Shown: positions 62,594 through 64,000 of the stretch, piece after piece
Numbering within the stretch: the first letter of the stretch is position 1
Layout of the letters: every line of letters begins with the position of its first letter
Assembly (NCBI RefSeq): GCF_041897535.1
Contig: NZ_CP169217.1
Coordinates: 806,001-870,000, forward strand
Origin: Methylomicrobium lacus_A
GTDB lineage: Bacteria; Pseudomonadota; Gammaproteobacteria; Methylococcales; Methylomonadaceae
DNA: 64,000 nucleotides
Direction: 5' to 3'
The notes under the pieces: model-generated
Database searches by the model: none
Told to the model about the DNA's origin: nothing
Seen by the model: the letters and a program-made list of their open reading frames with translations, nothing else
Position numbers and translations under genes: made by a program

Positions 62594-63460
62594 TCAATGC
62601 CGCGTATCCGCCTGATAAGCCGATAAATCGTCGGCCAGCAGCTTTTGCACATCGATCCGGTCGAAACGGTATTGCTTGTTACAAAATTCGCAGCCGACTT
62701 CGACCGCGCCTTTTTCCTGCAGAATATGCTCCAGTTCCTGTTCGCCGAGCGAGCGCAGGGCGTATTCGATTTTCTGTTTGGAGCAGGCACACTCGAAGCA
62801 GACCGCTTCGGCATCGAAGAGGCGGACTTTTTCTTCATGGAACAGCCGGTGCAGCAGCGTCTCGCAGTCGAGATTCAGCAACTCCGTTTCGGTCAGCGTG
62901 TCAGCCAACATCGTGATGCGCTCCCAATCGGACTTGAAGTCCTTATGCGCGGGCAGTTCCTGCAACAATAAGCCGGCCGCCACCTGATCGTTCGCAAACA
63001 GCCACAAACGGGTATCGAGCTGTTCGGACTGGATGAAATAGGTCTGCAAGGCGGCGGCCAGATTGGCGCCTCTCAGCGGCACGATGCCTTGATAAGGTTC
63101 GCCGTTATCCGGCCTGATCGTCAACACCAGTCGCCCCTGGCCGAACACCGCTTCGAGCGGACCGTCATGCACCTCGCCGGCACAGCGAACCAGGCCCCTG
63201 ATTTTGCGGTCGTGCGTCGATTGCGCGACCAGGGTTCTGAAGGCGCCATCGCCCTGCGCCTGCATGATGACCGAGCCGCTGAACTTGATCGTGGCGGACA
63301 ACAGCACGGCCGCCGCCAGCGCCTGCCCTAAATGTTCTTGGACGGCCGCATTGCCGTGTTGATTGTGCCGGGCGTTTTGCCAACTGTTTGACAACTTGAC
63401 CCATTCGCCGCGCACGCCGAATTCCTCGAAAATAAAGCGGCGTAAACTATCTTCTTCCAT
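62594..63460 (-). CDS. hslO: Hsp33 redox-regulated chaperone
   Basis: 288 residues from the ATG at 63460 (MEEDSLRRFIFEEFGVRGEW). N-terminal holdase domain (IRGLVRCAGEVHDG, YQGIVPLRGANLAAAL), a middle linker and the C-terminal zinc motif: CFECACSKQKIE then CEFCNKQYRF, four ligands as CXC and CXXC. On oxidation the zinc is lost and the protein binds unfolding polypeptides in the cytoplasm. Divergent from msrA, another oxidative-damage gene. Confidence 0.93.
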   Translation of the reverse strand: MEEDSLRRFIFEEFGVRGEWVKLSNSWQNARHNQHGNAAVQEHLGQALAAAVLLSATIKFSGSVIMQAQGDGAFRTLVAQSTHDRKIRGLVRCAGEVHDGPLEAVFGQGRLVLTIRPDNGEPYQGIVPLRGANLAAALQTYFIQSEQLDTRLWLFANDQVAAGLLLQELPAHKDFKSDWERITMLADTLTETELLNLDCETLLHRLFHEEKVRLFDAEAVCFECACSKQKIEYALRSLGEQELEHILQEKGAVEVGCEFCNKQYRFDRIDVQKLLADDLSAYQADTRH

Positions 63461-63545
63461 CCTGTCTTTCCGAAAAAGTAAACGCTTTATTATACCCCGC
63501 AATCGGTGTAACCTAGCGTTCTGTTGATTACCGCAGGTTCCGTCT

Positions 63546-64000
63546 ATGATTTTTGCTGCAAAAAAGCTGGTACTGCCGGATCCCGCCGACGCTCTGCCCG
63601 GCAACCCCGAACCGCCGCGCGTAACCAATCGGCATTTTGTGACCGGCAATCCGATCGTGCCGCCGTTTCCCGAGCCTCTGCGCCTGGCGCTGTTCGGTCT
63701 CGGCTGTTTCTGGGGCGCCGAACGCCGCTTTTGGTCTTATCCCCAGATCTTCAGCACCGCGGTCGGCTACAGCGGCGGCTATACGGTCAATCCGACTTAC
63801 GACCAGGTCTGCACCGGCATGACCGGTCACAGTGAAGTGGTCAGGGTGGTTTACGATCCCGAGTTGACGCCCTACGGCGAGCTGCTGAAGCTGTTCTGGG
63901 AGGCGCACAATCCGACCCAGGGCATGCGCCAGGGCAACGACATCGGCACGCAATACCGCTCCGGAATCTACACCTATGACCAGGAACAATGGAATCTGGC
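63546..64000 (+). CDS. msrA: Peptide methionine sulfoxide reductase A, truncated by the window edge
   Basis: The frame starts at the ATG at 63546 (MIFAAKKLVLPDPADALPGN) and is open to the last base. It shows the MsrA catalytic motif GLGCFWGAERRFW (Cys54), VGYSGGYTVNPTYDQVCTG and HNPTQGMRQGNDIGTQYRSG. It repairs oxidised methionine using thioredoxin. About 152 residues are visible; the C-terminus lies outside the window. Confidence 0.93.
   Translation, partial: MIFAAKKLVLPDPADALPGNPEPPRVTNRHFVTGNPIVPPFPEPLRLALFGLGCFWGAERRFWSYPQIFSTAVGYSGGYTVNPTYDQVCTGMTGHSEVVRVVYDPELTPYGELLKLFWEAHNPTQGMRQGNDIGTQYRSGIYTYDQEQWNL

Overview
The window reads as chromosome of a gammaproteobacterium, most likely a methanotroph or methylotroph of the Methylococcales type. 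Supporting this are an MxaD-like periplasmic protein with a YVTN beta-propeller partner, a cmoA-cmoB pair, a GacA/UvrY-type regulator and an MlaA lipoprotein. The assignment is inference from gene content, with no rRNA in the window.

Layout. 1-2.9 kb: mobile-element debris (a frameshifted IS630 transposase running off the left edge, a broken NERD gene, an IS66 remnant). 3.0-5.6 kb: arsenic operon arsR-arsI-arsC-acr3 with two copies of a probable ArsR operator. 5.7-10.7 kb: small and hypothetical genes, a BASS-type transporter, a frameshifted EamA transporter, a DUF4160/DUF2442 pair and a TIR-domain protein. 10.7-12.3 kb: YVTN beta-propeller and MxaD-like operon. 12.5-18.2 kb: tripartite RND efflux operon. 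18.2-24.2 kb: a sterol desaturase-creatininase fusion, then GtrA, a family-2 glycosyltransferase, a methyltransferase and a DUF2079 membrane protein. 24.6-26.5 kb: a complete IS66-family element with 16-bp inverted repeats and an 8-bp target duplication, next to an IS630 remnant. 26.5-30.1 kb: an AT-rich block with a cupin/JmjC-like protein, two sulfotransferases (one frameshifted, one fused to an SCP2-like domain) and the wreck of a paralogue.

30.4-55.3 kb is the most interesting part: a TonB-dependent siderophore-type receptor and a minus-strand non-ribosomal peptide synthetase operon. Colinear reading gives FAAL-ACP-C-A-PCP-E-C-A-PCP, then C-A-PCP, then C-A-PCP-E-C-A-PCP-TE. This predicts an N-acylated pentapeptide acyl-(D-X)-Thr-Ser-(D-X)-Thr. 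X is one residue used twice, because the A-PCP-E-C-A block of about 6.1 kb is present as two near-identical direct copies. The second half of the upstream copy carries several small indels that break the frame. They look like assembly errors in a long repeat, but could be real decay. The adjacent receptor suggests, without proving, a metal-related function.

55.9-64 kb: MlaA lipoprotein with a clear terminator, a RES/Xre toxin-antitoxin pair, cmoB-cmoA, a GacA/UvrY-type regulator, a secreted cupin, a TraB/GumN protein, Hsp33 and the start of msrA. I saw no CRISPR array, tRNA or rRNA.
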